From NCBI GenBank assembly GCA_963722715.1, contig CAVROA010000010.1, forward strand, positions 1 through 64,000: 64,000 nucleotides of DNA, read 5' to 3'. Each line of letters opens with the position of its first letter. The first letter of the stretch is position 1. A program made the position numbers and the translations under genes. Below the pieces are notes generated by a model that had not been told where the DNA came from, searched no databases, and saw only the letters and a list, made by a program, of their open reading frames with translations. This stretch comes from DASQGA01 sp963722715. GTDB lineage: Bacteria > Actinomycetota > Thermoleophilia > Gaiellales > Gaiellaceae. This document shows, piece after piece, positions 27,954 to 36,464 of the stretch.

Positions 27954-29332
27954 TACGGGGCCTCGGAGGCTCCCCGGACGAAAAGCGCCACCGTCTCGAT
28001 GTGGGGCGTGTGCGGAAACATGTCCACGGGCCGCGCGCGCTCGAGCCGGTAGCCGTGCTCGCCCACCAGATCCTTCGCATTCCCCGCGAGGGTGGTCGGA
28101 TTGCAGGAGACGTAGACGATTCGGGGAGGCTCGAGCCTCGCGATCCGCCGGAGCGCCTTGCCTGAGAGCCCGGCCCGCGGCGGATCGACGACCACGACAT
28201 CCGGCTTGCCGGCGCGCTCGTGTAGCTCCTCGATCGAATCTCCGACTTCGCCCGCGAAGAAGGCGGTGTTCGTGATCCCGTTCAGCTCGGCATTCTCGAT
28301 CGCGCAGGCGACCGACTCCTCAGAGACCTCGACGCCCCAGACCGTGAGCGCCTCACGGGCCATCGAGAGCCCGATCGTGCCGGTCCCGCAGTAGAGGTCG
28401 AAGACGTTCTCCTCGCCTGTGAGGCCCGCATACTCGAGCGCGAGCGAGTAGAGCACCTCGGCCATGGCCGTGTTCGTCTGGAGGAAGGCGTTCGGCCGCA
28501 CCCGGAACCGAAGGCCGAGGATCTCCTCCTCGATCGCATCCTCACCCCAGAGCAACTTCGAAGGCACGTTCGTGGTCTCGGCCGGTCTGTCGTTCACCGC
28601 GTGGTGGATCGACCGCACCTCCGGGAAGCGCTGCAGCGTCTCGACCAGTCGCTCCTCCCCATCGAGCCGGCCCGGAGCGGTCACGAGGACAACGAGGGCC
28701 TGAGCCGTGTTTCGCCCCTCGCGGACGACGAGATGGCGCAGGTAGCCCTCGTGGGTGGCCTGGTCGTAGACGGACAGGCCCTCGGCGCGGGCCCACTCCC
28801 GGACGGCGTTTCGGATCGCGTTGCCGAGGTCGGTGGTGAGCCAGCACTTCTCGATGTCGAGTACCTCGTCCCAGCGGCCCGCGCGGTGGAGGCCGAGCCC
28901 GACCCCGTCCGGCGTCTCCGTAAACGAGTACTCGAGCTTGTTGCGGTAGTGGAAGATCGACTCCGCCGGGACGGCGGGCTCGAGCCCAAGGTCGGTGAAC
29001 CCGCCGATCCGAGCCATGGCATCCCCGACCTGGCCGGCTTTGGCCTCGAGTTGTCGCTCGTACGCAAGATCCTGGAAGCGGCAGCCGCCGCAGGCCGGAT
29101 AGTGCGCGCAGGGCGCCTCGACGCGGTCAGCACCGGGCTCGAGCACCTCGACCGCGATCGCCTCGGCGTGGCTTCGCTTCACCTTGGTGACACGCGCTCG
29201 CACGGTGTCGCCCGGAAGCCCACGACGGACGAAGACGACAAAGCCGTTCAGCCGCGCGACGCCGTTGCCCCCGTAGGCGAGCGAGTCGATCCGGAGCTCG
29301 AGCTCCTGGTCGCGGGTGACGGGGGCGGCCAC
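27953..29332 (-). CDS. 23S rRNA (uracil-5-)-methyltransferase, RlmD/RumA type
   Basis: A 459-residue class I SAM methyltransferase of the RumA/TrmA family that makes 5-methyluridine in rRNA (RlmD-like) or tRNA. N-terminal TRAM domain (about 5-60), a 4Fe-4S motif C-(x5)-C-(x2)-C at about 75-85 (CAHYPACGGC), SAM motif V-F-D-L-Y-C-G-T-G-T-I-G, D-P-P-R-A-G, and the nucleophilic Cys in Y-V-S-C-N-P-T-T-L. The GTG at 29332 is chosen because the TRAM domain begins right after it and TACGAT lies 6 nt upstream; the frame stays open far beyond, through the YjbQ gene. Target base not assignable by eye. Confidence 0.9.
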   Translation of the reverse strand: MAAPVTRDQELELRIDSLAYGGNGVARLNGFVVFVRRGLPGDTVRARVTKVKRSHAEAIAVEVLEPGADRVEAPCAHYPACGGCRFQDLAYERQLEAKAGQVGDAMARIGGFTDLGLEPAVPAESIFHYRNKLEYSFTETPDGVGLGLHRAGRWDEVLDIEKCWLTTDLGNAIRNAVREWARAEGLSVYDQATHEGYLRHLVVREGRNTAQALVVLVTAPGRLDGEERLVETLQRFPEVRSIHHAVNDRPAETTNVPSKLLWGEDAIEEEILGLRFRVRPNAFLQTNTAMAEVLYSLALEYAGLTGEENVFDLYCGTGTIGLSMAREALTVWGVEVSEESVACAIENAELNGITNTAFFAGEVGDSIEELHERAGKPDVVVVDPPRAGLSGKALRRIARLEPPRIVYVSCNPTTLAGNAKDLVGEHGYRLERARPVDMFPHTPHIETVALFVRGASEAP

Positions 29333-29338
29333 CGCTCG

Positions 29339-29344
29339 ATCGTA
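29339..29344 (-). promoter_or_regulatory. candidate -10 (TACGAT) for the RNA methyltransferase-LtrA operon
   Basis: TACGAT on the minus strand, 6 nt before the GTG at 29332, in the 20-bp gap after the YjbQ stop. Confidence 0.35.
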
Positions 29345-29352
29345 CCGGTGAC

Positions 29353-29751
29353 CTACTGCAGCGTCGTGACGAGCACCTTGCGGGTCCGAGGGCCGTCGAA
29401 CTCGCAGAAGAAGATGCCCTGGTACGTGCCGAGGGCGAGCGCGCCGCCGTCGAGGGGGATCAGCACCTGGGGGCTCACGAGCGCGGCGCGAACATGAGAG
29501 GGCGCGTTGGGCCCGTCGGCATCGTCGTGCTGCCACGCCCACTCGTCGCCCACGATGTTCTCGAGGGCGGCTTCGAAGTCGCTCTTCAGCGCCGGGTCGA
29601 TGTACTCGTTGATCGTTACCCCGGCAGTCGTATGCGGGACGTAGACGAGCGCGGCCGAGGCTCCATTCGCTCCCTCGAGAGCGGCCCGCACCTGGTCGGT
29701 GACGTCGACGACCTGGGTCTTCCGCTCCGTCGTTACCTGGAACTCCCGCAC
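29353..29751 (-). CDS. YjbQ/UPF0047 family protein
   Basis: A 132-residue YjbQ-family protein (secondary thiamine-phosphate synthase-like fold): A-L-V-Y-V-P-H-T-T-A-G-V-T-I-N-E near residue 35, a metal-site block W-A-W-Q-H-D-D-A-D-G-P-N-A-P-S-H, and L-G-T-Y-Q-G-I-F-F-C-E-F-D-G near the end. Family members form trimers with a metal site; weak thiamine-phosphate synthase activity has been described for some, and the main role is unsettled. GTG start, divergent from a zincin gene with overlapping promoter candidates. Confidence 0.93.
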   Translation of the reverse strand: MREFQVTTERKTQVVDVTDQVRAALEGANGASAALVYVPHTTAGVTINEYIDPALKSDFEAALENIVGDEWAWQHDDADGPNAPSHVRAALVSPQVLIPLDGGALALGTYQGIFFCEFDGPRTRKVLVTTLQ

Positions 29752-29758
29752 GGGTCGC

Positions 29759-29765
29759 TATCCTA
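29759..29765. promoter_or_regulatory. overlapping divergent -10 candidates (TATCCTA / TAGGATA)
   Basis: TATCCT on the plus strand lies 9 nt before the zincin ATG (29774). The same bases read TAGGAT on the minus strand, 8 nt before the YjbQ GTG (29751). The two promoters would share their -10 element. Confidence 0.35.
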
Positions 29766-29773
29766 CGCCACCG

Positions 29774-31267
29774 ATGTCGGCCCACCCCATCGGTAGCGGC
29801 GAGCTCGACGCGTACAGGGAAGAGGCCGACCGTTTCGTCGCCGCCCTCGACGAGGAGTTCTATCTCCACTTCGCCGGCCTCAAGGAGACCCTCGAGCTGG
29901 CGCCCATCTACGAGCGCTTCTCCGAGCTCTCGACGCTCGAGACCTGCGAGCGGCTTGGCGCCGCGACAGCCGAGGATGCACGCCTGACCGAGCTTTGGCG
30001 CTTCGCCTGCGAGGGATATCTGGGCAACCTGACGCGGGAGCAGGCCGAACGGTTGGCGGGGCTCGAGGCCACGCTCACTGCCGAGGTCGACGGCGAGTCG
30101 ATCGGCTATCGCGAGCTTCGGCCGCGCATCGCGAACGAACCGGATCGAGCGAAGCGGGAGCGCCTCGAGGAAGCCCGCAACACGCTCATGGAGGAATCCC
30201 TTCTGCCCGAGTACGTGCGGGCCGAAGGAGCGAAGCGCGAGGAGACGGCCCGCCTTGGGGCGGCGACCTACCGTGAGCTGTACGACCGCTTCGGATTCCG
30301 CCTCGACCGCATGGAGGCCCAGTGCCGTGACTTCCTCGCCGCCACCGAGGACTCCTATGTCGACACGCTCGACGATCTCTTTCGCATTCGCGTAGGCGTC
30401 GGAGTCGCGGACGCGGAGCGTTGGGACGTCGCACGGGTTTTCCGCGCCCCCGAGTGGGACGAGGGCTTTCCAGCCGAAGGAATGCTTCCCGCCCTGATCG
30501 GGACGCTGTCCGAGCTCGGCATCGACCTGCCTGCACAGCGGAACGTCGAGCTCGACATCGAGCGCCGGCCGCGAAAGTCACCGCGCGCCTTCTGCTCGCC
30601 GATCGAGGTGCCAGGCCGCGTGATACTCGTCATCCAGCCGATGGGCGGCCCGGAGGACTGGCGCGCCCTGTTCCACGAGGCAGGCCACACCGAGCACTTC
30701 GCGCACATCTCGCCCGAGCTTTCCTTCGAGCACCGCCGCCTCGGCGACGCCGCAGTCAGCGAAGGCTGGGCCGCCCTGCTCGACCGCCTCGTCGACGATC
30801 CTGTCTGGCTCTCCCGCCGTCTCGACTTCGGGCGGCCCGAGGCCTTCGCCGCAGAAGGCGCGGCGCTCCAGCTCTACCTCGCTCGCCGCTACTCAGCCAA
30901 GCTCCTCTACGAGCTGGAGCTCCACGGTGACACGGACCTCGAGGCCATGCGCGGCCGGTACGTCGAGATCCTCGGGGACGCGACCAAGATCGAGCCGGCC
31001 CCGTCGGACTACCTCGCTGACGTGGACGATGGCTTCTACGCGACCGGCTATCTCCGCTCCTGGGCCTTCGAAGCGCAGCTCCGGACGTTCCTGCGCGAGG
31101 AGTTCGGCCACGCCTGGTTCGCGCGCCGCGAGGCGGGCTCCCTCCTCCGCGAGCTCTGGAACGAGGGGCAGCGTCTGGATGCCGACCAGATGCTGCGTGA
31201 AGTGACGGGAGCCGAGCTCGAGCTCGACGCGATCGGGGACCGAATCCGGGAGCCTCTCTCCGCATGA
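29774..31267 (+). CDS. gluzincin metallopeptidase-like protein (HEAGH)
   Basis: A 497-residue largely helical protein with the zinc motif H-E-A-G-H-T-E-H (first His at residue 301) and a downstream Glu in S-E-G-W-A-A-L-L, about 25 residues on, as in M3/M32-like thermolysin-clan peptidases. The N-terminal 290 residues are helical and Glu-rich with no signal peptide, so it is cytosolic. It is shorter than M3 oligopeptidases and I cannot assign substrates. It overlaps the next gene by 4 bp (ATGA) and opens a probable operon with the cPGS-like, carbamate kinase and ornithine carbamoyltransferase genes. Confidence 0.7.
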   Translation: MSAHPIGSGELDAYREEADRFVAALDEEFYLHFAGLKETLELAPIYERFSELSTLETCERLGAATAEDARLTELWRFACEGYLGNLTREQAERLAGLEATLTAEVDGESIGYRELRPRIANEPDRAKRERLEEARNTLMEESLLPEYVRAEGAKREETARLGAATYRELYDRFGFRLDRMEAQCRDFLAATEDSYVDTLDDLFRIRVGVGVADAERWDVARVFRAPEWDEGFPAEGMLPALIGTLSELGIDLPAQRNVELDIERRPRKSPRAFCSPIEVPGRVILVIQPMGGPEDWRALFHEAGHTEHFAHISPELSFEHRRLGDAAVSEGWAALLDRLVDDPVWLSRRLDFGRPEAFAAEGAALQLYLARRYSAKLLYELELHGDTDLEAMRGRYVEILGDATKIEPAPSDYLADVDDGFYATGYLRSWAFEAQLRTFLREEFGHAWFARREAGSLLRELWNEGQRLDADQMLREVTGAELELDAIGDRIREPLSA

Positions 31268-32607
31268 CCCGGGTCGTGATCGCCGGCGCCGCAGGCCGTG
31301 ACTTCCACAACTTCAACGTCGCGTTCCGCGAGCGCGAGGACGTCGAGGTGATCGCCTTCACCGCGACGCAGATCCCCGACATCGACGGGCGGGTGTATCC
31401 GGCCGCGCTCGCGGGCGCTCGCTACCCGGACGGAATTCCGATCGTCGCCGAGGAAGAGCTCACCGACCTCGTTCTCCGTGAGAACGCCGACGAGGTCGTG
31501 TTCGCCTACTCGGACGTCACCCACGAGCACGTCATGCACGTCGGCTCGATCGTCCTCGCCGCGGGCGCGGACTACCGCCTGCTCGGGCCGAAGGCAACGG
31601 AGCTCGCGTCGACGAAGCCCGTGGTTGCCATCTGCGCCGTGCGCACCGGGTCGGGCAAGAGCCAGACGACGCGCCACGTAGCGCACGTCCTCCGGGAGGA
31701 CGGAAAGCGGGTCGCCGTCCTCAGGCACCCGATGCCGTACGGCGACCTGACGAAACAGGTCGTCCAGCGGTTCGAGCGCTACGAGGATCTCGATGCGAAC
31801 AACTGCACGATCGAGGAGCGCGAGGAGTACGAGCCGCATCTGGCAGAGGGAAACCTCGTGTTCGCCGGGGTCGACTACGCCCAGATCCTGGCCGCCGCCG
31901 AGGAAGAGGCCGACGTCATCCTGTGGGACGGCGGGAATAACGACGTGCCCTTCATCGCGCCCGACGTTCACATCGTGGTCTGCGACCCGCATCGCGCCGG
32001 GCACGAGCTCCGCTACCACCCCGGCGAGCAGAACCTCCGCATGGCGGACGTCTGCCTCGTCAACAAGATCGACACCGCCCCGCCCGAAGGTGTCGAGGCC
32101 GTCCTCGAGTCGATCCGGAGCGTGAATCCGGGTGCCACGGTCGTTCGGGCAGCGTCTCCGTTCCAGGTCGAGGGCAACCCGGAGCAGATCGCCGGCAAGC
32201 GTGTGCTCGCGATCGAGGACGGGCCTACGCTCACGCACGGAGAGATGACCTACGGCGCCGCAGTCCTGGCGGCGAAGCAGTACGGCGCTGCTGCTCTGGT
32301 CGACCCGAGGCCTTTCGCGGTGGGGTCGATCCAGGAGACGTTCGCGAAGTATCCGGACGTCGGAGAGCTCCTGCCCGCAATGGGTTATGGGCCGAAGCAG
32401 GTGGAGGAGCTCCGAGAGACCATCGAGCGCTCCGACGCCGAACTGGTCCTGATCGGAACTCCGATCGACCTCCGCCGGATCGTGGAGATCGACAAGCCGG
32501 CCCTCCGAGTCACGTATCGCCTGCAGGAGCTCGGAGAGCCGACGATCGCAAGCGTGCTGCTGGAGCGAGGCATCCTGGACGCGGCACCCGCTCTCGCGAG
32601 CAGCTAG
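31264..32607 (+). CDS. cyclic 2,3-diphosphoglycerate synthetase-like GTPase
   Basis: A 447-residue cPGS-family P-loop protein: N-terminal Rossmann-like domain (VVIAGAAGRDFHNFN), a central nucleotide-binding loop A-V-R-T-G-S-G-K-S-Q-T-T, then I-L-W-D-G-G-N-N-D and L-V-N-K-I-D (guanine-specificity block). In methanogens the family makes cyclic 2,3-diphosphoglycerate; the bacterial members linked to carbamoyl-phosphate genes probably do something else. Translationally coupled to the zincin upstream and followed by carbamate kinase, so a link to carbamoyl-phosphate or arginine metabolism is inferred. Confidence 0.8.
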   Translation: MTRVVIAGAAGRDFHNFNVAFREREDVEVIAFTATQIPDIDGRVYPAALAGARYPDGIPIVAEEELTDLVLRENADEVVFAYSDVTHEHVMHVGSIVLAAGADYRLLGPKATELASTKPVVAICAVRTGSGKSQTTRHVAHVLREDGKRVAVLRHPMPYGDLTKQVVQRFERYEDLDANNCTIEEREEYEPHLAEGNLVFAGVDYAQILAAAEEEADVILWDGGNNDVPFIAPDVHIVVCDPHRAGHELRYHPGEQNLRMADVCLVNKIDTAPPEGVEAVLESIRSVNPGATVVRAASPFQVEGNPEQIAGKRVLAIEDGPTLTHGEMTYGAAVLAAKQYGAAALVDPRPFAVGSIQETFAKYPDVGELLPAMGYGPKQVEELRETIERSDAELVLIGTPIDLRRIVEIDKPALRVTYRLQELGEPTIASVLLERGILDAAPALASS

Positions 32608-32638
32608 GAAGAGCCACCCCGGGGCCGAAAGTCACCCC

Positions 32639-33544
32639 GTGCTCACGGTCGTGGCCCTCGGCGGGAACGCCCTCCTCGGTCCCGGCGAGCGCGGGACGGC
32701 GGCCGAGCAGCGCGCCAACCTGGCTCGCACGTTCCGGGCCGCTCCCACGCTCTTCGCCGAAGCGCCGCTCGTCCTCACCCACGGCAACGGGCCGCAGGTG
32801 GGCAACGAGCTTCTGCGCCAGGAGCTCGGCAGCGCTGAGGTCCCGCCGCTTCCGCTCTGGCTCGCGGTCGCGCAGACGCAGGCCGAGATCGGGGCGCTCG
32901 CGGCCGCGGAGCTCCGCCCCCTGGTCGACCCCGAGGTCTCCGTCCTCCTTACGCATGTCGTCGTAGACGAGAACGACCCGGCCTTCTCGAGCCCGACCAA
33001 GCCGGTCGGCCCCTTCTACGACAAGGCCACAGCCGACGGGCTCCGCCAAGAGCGGGAATGGATCCTCCGTGAGGACGCCGGGCGCGGCTGGCGTCGGGTG
33101 GTCCCTTCGCCGGAGCCGCTCGAGATCGTCGAGCTGGAGACGATCAGAGTTCTCCTCGCGGCCGGGGGCATCGTGATCGGGGTCGGAGGCGGCGGCATCC
33201 CTGTCACCCGGCGCGGCGACCGTCTCGAGGGCGTCGACGCTGTCATCGACAAAGATCTCGCCTCGGCACTCCTCGCAATCAGGCTCGAGGCGGAGCGGCT
33301 CGTGATCCTGACCCAGGTCGCCGCCGTCGAGCGCCGCTTCGGGACGCCGGAGGCGGAGCCGATCTCGGAGCTTCGCGCGGGCCGCGACAACGCGATCCTC
33401 GAGGAGCTTGCCGCCGGAAGCATGCGACCGAAGATCGACGCCGCGTTCCGGTTCGTTCGCGAGACCGGTGGGGAGGCACTCGTGACGAGCGCCGAGGCCC
33501 TCGCGGGCGGAGAGCCCGGAACCAGAATCATCCCGGACCAGTAA
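32639..33544 (+). CDS. arcC: carbamate kinase
   Basis: A 301-residue amino-acid-kinase-fold enzyme that interconverts carbamoyl phosphate + ADP and carbamate + ATP. Visible: A-L-G-G-N-A-L-L near the N-terminus, T-H-G-N-G-P-Q-V-G-N, G-G-G-G-I-P-V-T, and the ATP block V-I-D-K-D-L-A-S-A-L-L-A. Length is typical. GTG start, 31 bp after the cPGS-like gene and 11 bp before ornithine carbamoyltransferase. Together the pair can make ATP from citrulline, as in the arginine deiminase route, but no arginine deiminase or antiporter is in the window. Confidence 0.93.
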   Translation: MLTVVALGGNALLGPGERGTAAEQRANLARTFRAAPTLFAEAPLVLTHGNGPQVGNELLRQELGSAEVPPLPLWLAVAQTQAEIGALAAAELRPLVDPEVSVLLTHVVVDENDPAFSSPTKPVGPFYDKATADGLRQEREWILREDAGRGWRRVVPSPEPLEIVELETIRVLLAAGGIVIGVGGGGIPVTRRGDRLEGVDAVIDKDLASALLAIRLEAERLVILTQVAAVERRFGTPEAEPISELRAGRDNAILEELAAGSMRPKIDAAFRFVRETGGEALVTSAEALAGGEPGTRIIPDQ

Positions 33545-33555
33545 GGATCCCCGCC

Positions 33556-34500
33556 GTGGTTCCCATCCCGGTGACGCTCAAGGGCCGCGACTTCCTGCGC
33601 GTGAACGACTGGTCTCCCGACGAGCTCCTCACAGTTCTCGAGCTGGCCGAGAGGCTGAAAGCGAGGCAGCGCGAGCGGGTGGAGCATCACCTCCTCCCCG
33701 ACCGCACGCTCGCGATGATCTTTCAGAAGCCCTCGACCAGGACCAGAGTGAGCTTCGAGGTCGGGATCGCCCAGCTCGGAGGCGCAGGGCTCTACCTCTC
33801 AGCCGGAGATCTCCAGCTGGGCCGCGGCGAGTCGATCGAGGACACAGGGCTCGTCCTCTCGCGCTACGTCGACGGGATCATGATCCGGACGTTCCACCAG
33901 GCCGAGGTCGACGCGCTCGCCGAGGCCGCGAGCGTCGCCGTCATCAACGGCTTGACCGACGAGTTCCATCCGTGCCAGGCCCTCGCCGACGTGATGACGA
34001 TCCGGGAGCAGTTCGGCGAGCTCGAAGGGGTCACGGTCGCCTACCTCGGCGACGGGAACAACGTCTGCCACTCCCTGATGGTCGCCTGCGCGAAGCTCGG
34101 GATGCACTTCAGGGCCGCTACCCCGCCCGGGTACGAGCCGGATCCGGAGGTGGTCGGCTGGGCAACGGCCGCCGCCGCCGACTCGAGCGGAACCATCGAG
34201 CTCGGTCACGATCCCCAAACCGCGGCGCAGGGGGCCGACGTGCTCTATACGGACGTCTGGACGAGCATGGGCCAGGACGAGGAGCGTGAGCGCAGGCTCA
34301 GCGACCTCCAGGGGTTCGGAATCGACTCGGCGACCCTGTCGCTCGCCTCCGAGCGCGCGGTCGTCATGCACTGCTTGCCCGCCCACTACGGAGAGGAAGT
34401 CACGAAGGACGTCCTGCACGGGCCTCGCTCGGCGGCGTGGGACCAGGCCGAGAACCGCCTGCATGCCCAGAAGGCCCTCATGGCGCTCGTGATCAGGTAG
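33556..34500 (+). CDS. argF: ornithine carbamoyltransferase
   Basis: A 314-residue carbamoyltransferase that joins carbamoyl phosphate and ornithine to citrulline, or runs in reverse. Motifs: S-T-R-T-R-V-S-F-E (carbamoyl phosphate), T-D-E-F-H-P-C-Q-A-L-A-D, and H-C-L-P-A-H-Y-G-E-E (ornithine/catalytic Cys). Pairing with carbamate kinase favours the catabolic direction (then arcB would be the name), but sequence alone does not decide. GTG start close behind arcC. The rhomboid gene follows after 7 bp. Confidence 0.92.
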   Translation: MVPIPVTLKGRDFLRVNDWSPDELLTVLELAERLKARQRERVEHHLLPDRTLAMIFQKPSTRTRVSFEVGIAQLGGAGLYLSAGDLQLGRGESIEDTGLVLSRYVDGIMIRTFHQAEVDALAEAASVAVINGLTDEFHPCQALADVMTIREQFGELEGVTVAYLGDGNNVCHSLMVACAKLGMHFRAATPPGYEPDPEVVGWATAAAADSSGTIELGHDPQTAAQGADVLYTDVWTSMGQDEERERRLSDLQGFGIDSATLSLASERAVVMHCLPAHYGEEVTKDVLHGPRSAAWDQAENRLHAQKALMALVIR

Positions 34501-34507
34501 TGCCCGG

Positions 34508-35206
34508 TTGATCCCGATCAAGGACAACGTGCCGACCCGGCGCTTCCCGGTCGTCACGGTGGCTCTGATCGGCACCAACGCCCTCGTCTGGATCTTCTAC
34601 GAGCACGCCGGCGGCGCAGGGTTCGTGGGCGCGGTCAACGAGCTCGCCTATCACCCCTGCGAGGTCGAGGGCTCCTGCGTCCAGGTCGGCGAGGACTGGC
34701 CGGTTACCGCGGTCACGTCGATGTTCATGCACGCGAGCTGGGCGCACATCGCCGGGAACATGCTGTTCCTCTGGATCTTCGGGAACAACGTCGAGGACAC
34801 GTTCGGGCGCTTGCGCTTCCTCGTCTTCTATCTCCTTGGAGGCCTCGTAGCGATCGCAGTGCAGACCTTCGTCACGCTCGAATACGGGTCGCCTGAGCAA
34901 GCCCTGATCCCGAACCTCGGCGCGAGCGGCGCCATCGCCGCGGTGCTGGGGGCCTACTTCGTCATCCTCCCCTACGGCAAGGTGCTGACCTTCGTAGCCC
35001 CGTTCTTCTTCTTCCCGATCCCGGCGGTCATCTTCCTGGGGATCTACTTCGTCTACCAGCTCGTCGTCGGCGGAGCCTCCTTCGTGAGCCCGGAGACGGG
35101 CGGTGGCGTCGCCTACTTCGCCCATCTGGGTGGGATCGCGTTCGGCCTCGTGGTAGCGAAGCCCTTCGCGGCCGGCCGCCCCCGGCCGCCCCGGCCGACG
35201 TATTGA
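34508..35206 (+). CDS. rhomboid-family intramembrane serine protease
   Basis: A 232-residue rhomboid with six or seven helices. The catalytic dyad is present: Ser140 in G-A-S-G-A and His206 in A-H-L-G-G. The structural motif M-H-A-S-W-A-H-I-A-G-N before helix 3 is intact. It cleaves membrane proteins near their luminal or outer face; substrates unknown. A TTG start is chosen because I-P-I-K-D-N-V-P-T-R-R-F matches the typical rhomboid N-terminus. Its stop overlaps the TTG of the next gene. Confidence 0.92.
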   Translation: MIPIKDNVPTRRFPVVTVALIGTNALVWIFYEHAGGAGFVGAVNELAYHPCEVEGSCVQVGEDWPVTAVTSMFMHASWAHIAGNMLFLWIFGNNVEDTFGRLRFLVFYLLGGLVAIAVQTFVTLEYGSPEQALIPNLGASGAIAAVLGAYFVILPYGKVLTFVAPFFFFPIPAVIFLGIYFVYQLVVGGASFVSPETGGGVAYFAHLGGIAFGLVVAKPFAAGRPRPPRPTY

Positions 35207-35538
35207 CCACTTTCGAGGAACACGTGGAGCGAGCGATCGACTCGCTCCCACCCGAGCTCCGGAAGGCGATGTCGAACGTCGAGATCGTCGTCGAGGAGGA
35301 GAACGCCGAGGACCCAGATCTCTTCGGGCTCTACCTCGGGATCCCGCTCACGGAGCGGGATACGGGCTACGCGGGCGTGCTGCCGGACAAGATCGCCATC
35401 TACCGGCAGCCGCTCGTCGAGGAGTTCGGCGACGACCCCGAAGTGCTCGAGGACGAGATCAGGATCACGGTTCTGCACGAGATCGCCCATCACTTCGGCA
35501 TCGACGAGGATCGCCTTACCGAGCTCGGCTGGAGCTAG
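35203..35538 (+). CDS. small zincin-like metallopeptidase family protein
   Basis: A 111-residue minimal zincin of the 'metallopeptidase family' (formerly DUF1025) type: an acidic N-terminal half and a C-terminal zinc motif H-E-I-A-H-H-F-G-I-D-E. Members are short cytosolic proteins with a presumed but unproven peptidase activity. TTG start overlapping the rhomboid TGA by 3 bp, so translation is probably coupled. The stop shares CTAG with the stop of the convergent gene. Confidence 0.85.
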   Translation: MTTFEEHVERAIDSLPPELRKAMSNVEIVVEEENAEDPDLFGLYLGIPLTERDTGYAGVLPDKIAIYRQPLVEEFGDDPEVLEDEIRITVLHEIAHHFGIDEDRLTELGWS

Positions 35539-36464
35539 CCGGCTCCCCACCCGAGATCGACTGCATCGATCGCGAGCCGGGCGGGGTCGAGGGGCCGACG
35601 TTCGCCGAGCCGGTACACGTGCACGGACCCGGCGCTCGTCGAGGCGACCCAGGCGCCGTCCGGAGACACGGCAAGCGCCTGCCCATCGGCCAGAAACCTG
35701 GGAAAGGTGGTGGCGATTCTGTTCTCGTCGATCGTGAGAAAACCTTGCCCGGGAGGACCGGCCCGCACAATGAGGTGATTTCGTCCGAAGGGGCGCAGAT
35801 AGGAGAGACCAGGGAACGAAAGCACTGGCCTAGCGAGCCGGCCCCCGGCCCCGGAGACGAGGACGCGGACCGACTCGGAGTTTCCTGGGCTGTCAAGAAG
35901 CATGGCGAGCCGCTCGTTGTCGATCCAGGCCAGCTCGCGAATCGTATTCCCTGGCACCATCCGCATCGGAATCCGCCGGAGGCAGTTCACAGGGTCTGGC
36001 CGCGTACAGCCTTTTACGAGCTCGACCGGTCGGCCCCGCCGCACGAAGGTCAGCGTGCCGTCCGGCTTCCAGGCCGGTGCGCAACCTTCCACGAGAACCG
36101 GCTGTGGTGGGCCAAGAACGGTAACGTCGTCTCCGGGGCAAGGACCGCCGACGGCCACCCGGCCACCGAGGGAGGTCGCGATCCGGCACGATCCGACGTC
36201 GACCGCGCTCGTCGCTTCCAGGCCGGGGAGCGCGAGCGACCTGAGCGCACACTGTCCCGGCCGGACTCTGAAGGTGAAATGGAGGACACCTGTGATCTGG
36301 CGGCTCGCAAGCTTTTGCGCCGCCGAGCCGGTGGTTGTCTGGTCGCTCGTCGAAGCCGCCCTTCCGCCTGCGGGGTTGCCGTCTCCCCGGAGCGCATCGA
36401 CGCCGGCCGCTACCCCGAGGCCGACGATAGCGGCGACGAGGAGCGCAGTCCCGCGATTGGCCAC
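35535..36464 (-). CDS. membrane-anchored beta-propeller-like protein
   Basis: A 309-residue protein with an uncleaved N-terminal anchor (about residues 7-25), a Ser/Thr linker, and a globular region with TolB/WD-like repeats (A-W-K-P-D-G-T-L, A-V-S-P-D-G-A-W-V-A-S-T-S-A-G). There are six or more Cys in the exported part, which may pair. Function unknown. GTG start at 36464. Its first 570 bases are also read, in another frame, as an improbable C-terminal extension of the upstream histidine kinase; the propeller-like reading is clearly the better protein. Confidence 0.65.
   Translation of the reverse strand: MANRGTALLVAAIVGLGVAAGVDALRGDGNPAGGRAASTSDQTTTGSAAQKLASRQITGVLHFTFRVRPGQCALRSLALPGLEATSAVDVGSCRIATSLGGRVAVGGPCPGDDVTVLGPPQPVLVEGCAPAWKPDGTLTFVRRGRPVELVKGCTRPDPVNCLRRIPMRMVPGNTIRELAWIDNERLAMLLDSPGNSESVRVLVSGAGGRLARPVLSFPGLSYLRPFGRNHLIVRAGPPGQGFLTIDENRIATTFPRFLADGQALAVSPDGAWVASTSAGSVHVYRLGERRPLDPARLAIDAVDLGWGAG

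Noticed and set aside
31264..32607. True cyclic 2,3-diphosphoglycerate synthesis
   Set aside because: The family name comes from thermophilic methanogens; nothing else here suggests this solute, and the carbamoyl-phosphate neighbours point elsewhere.
32639..34500. Arginine deiminase (arcABC) operon
   Set aside because: Only carbamate kinase and the carbamoyltransferase are present; no arginine deiminase or arginine/ornithine antiporter, so the pathway label is not supported.
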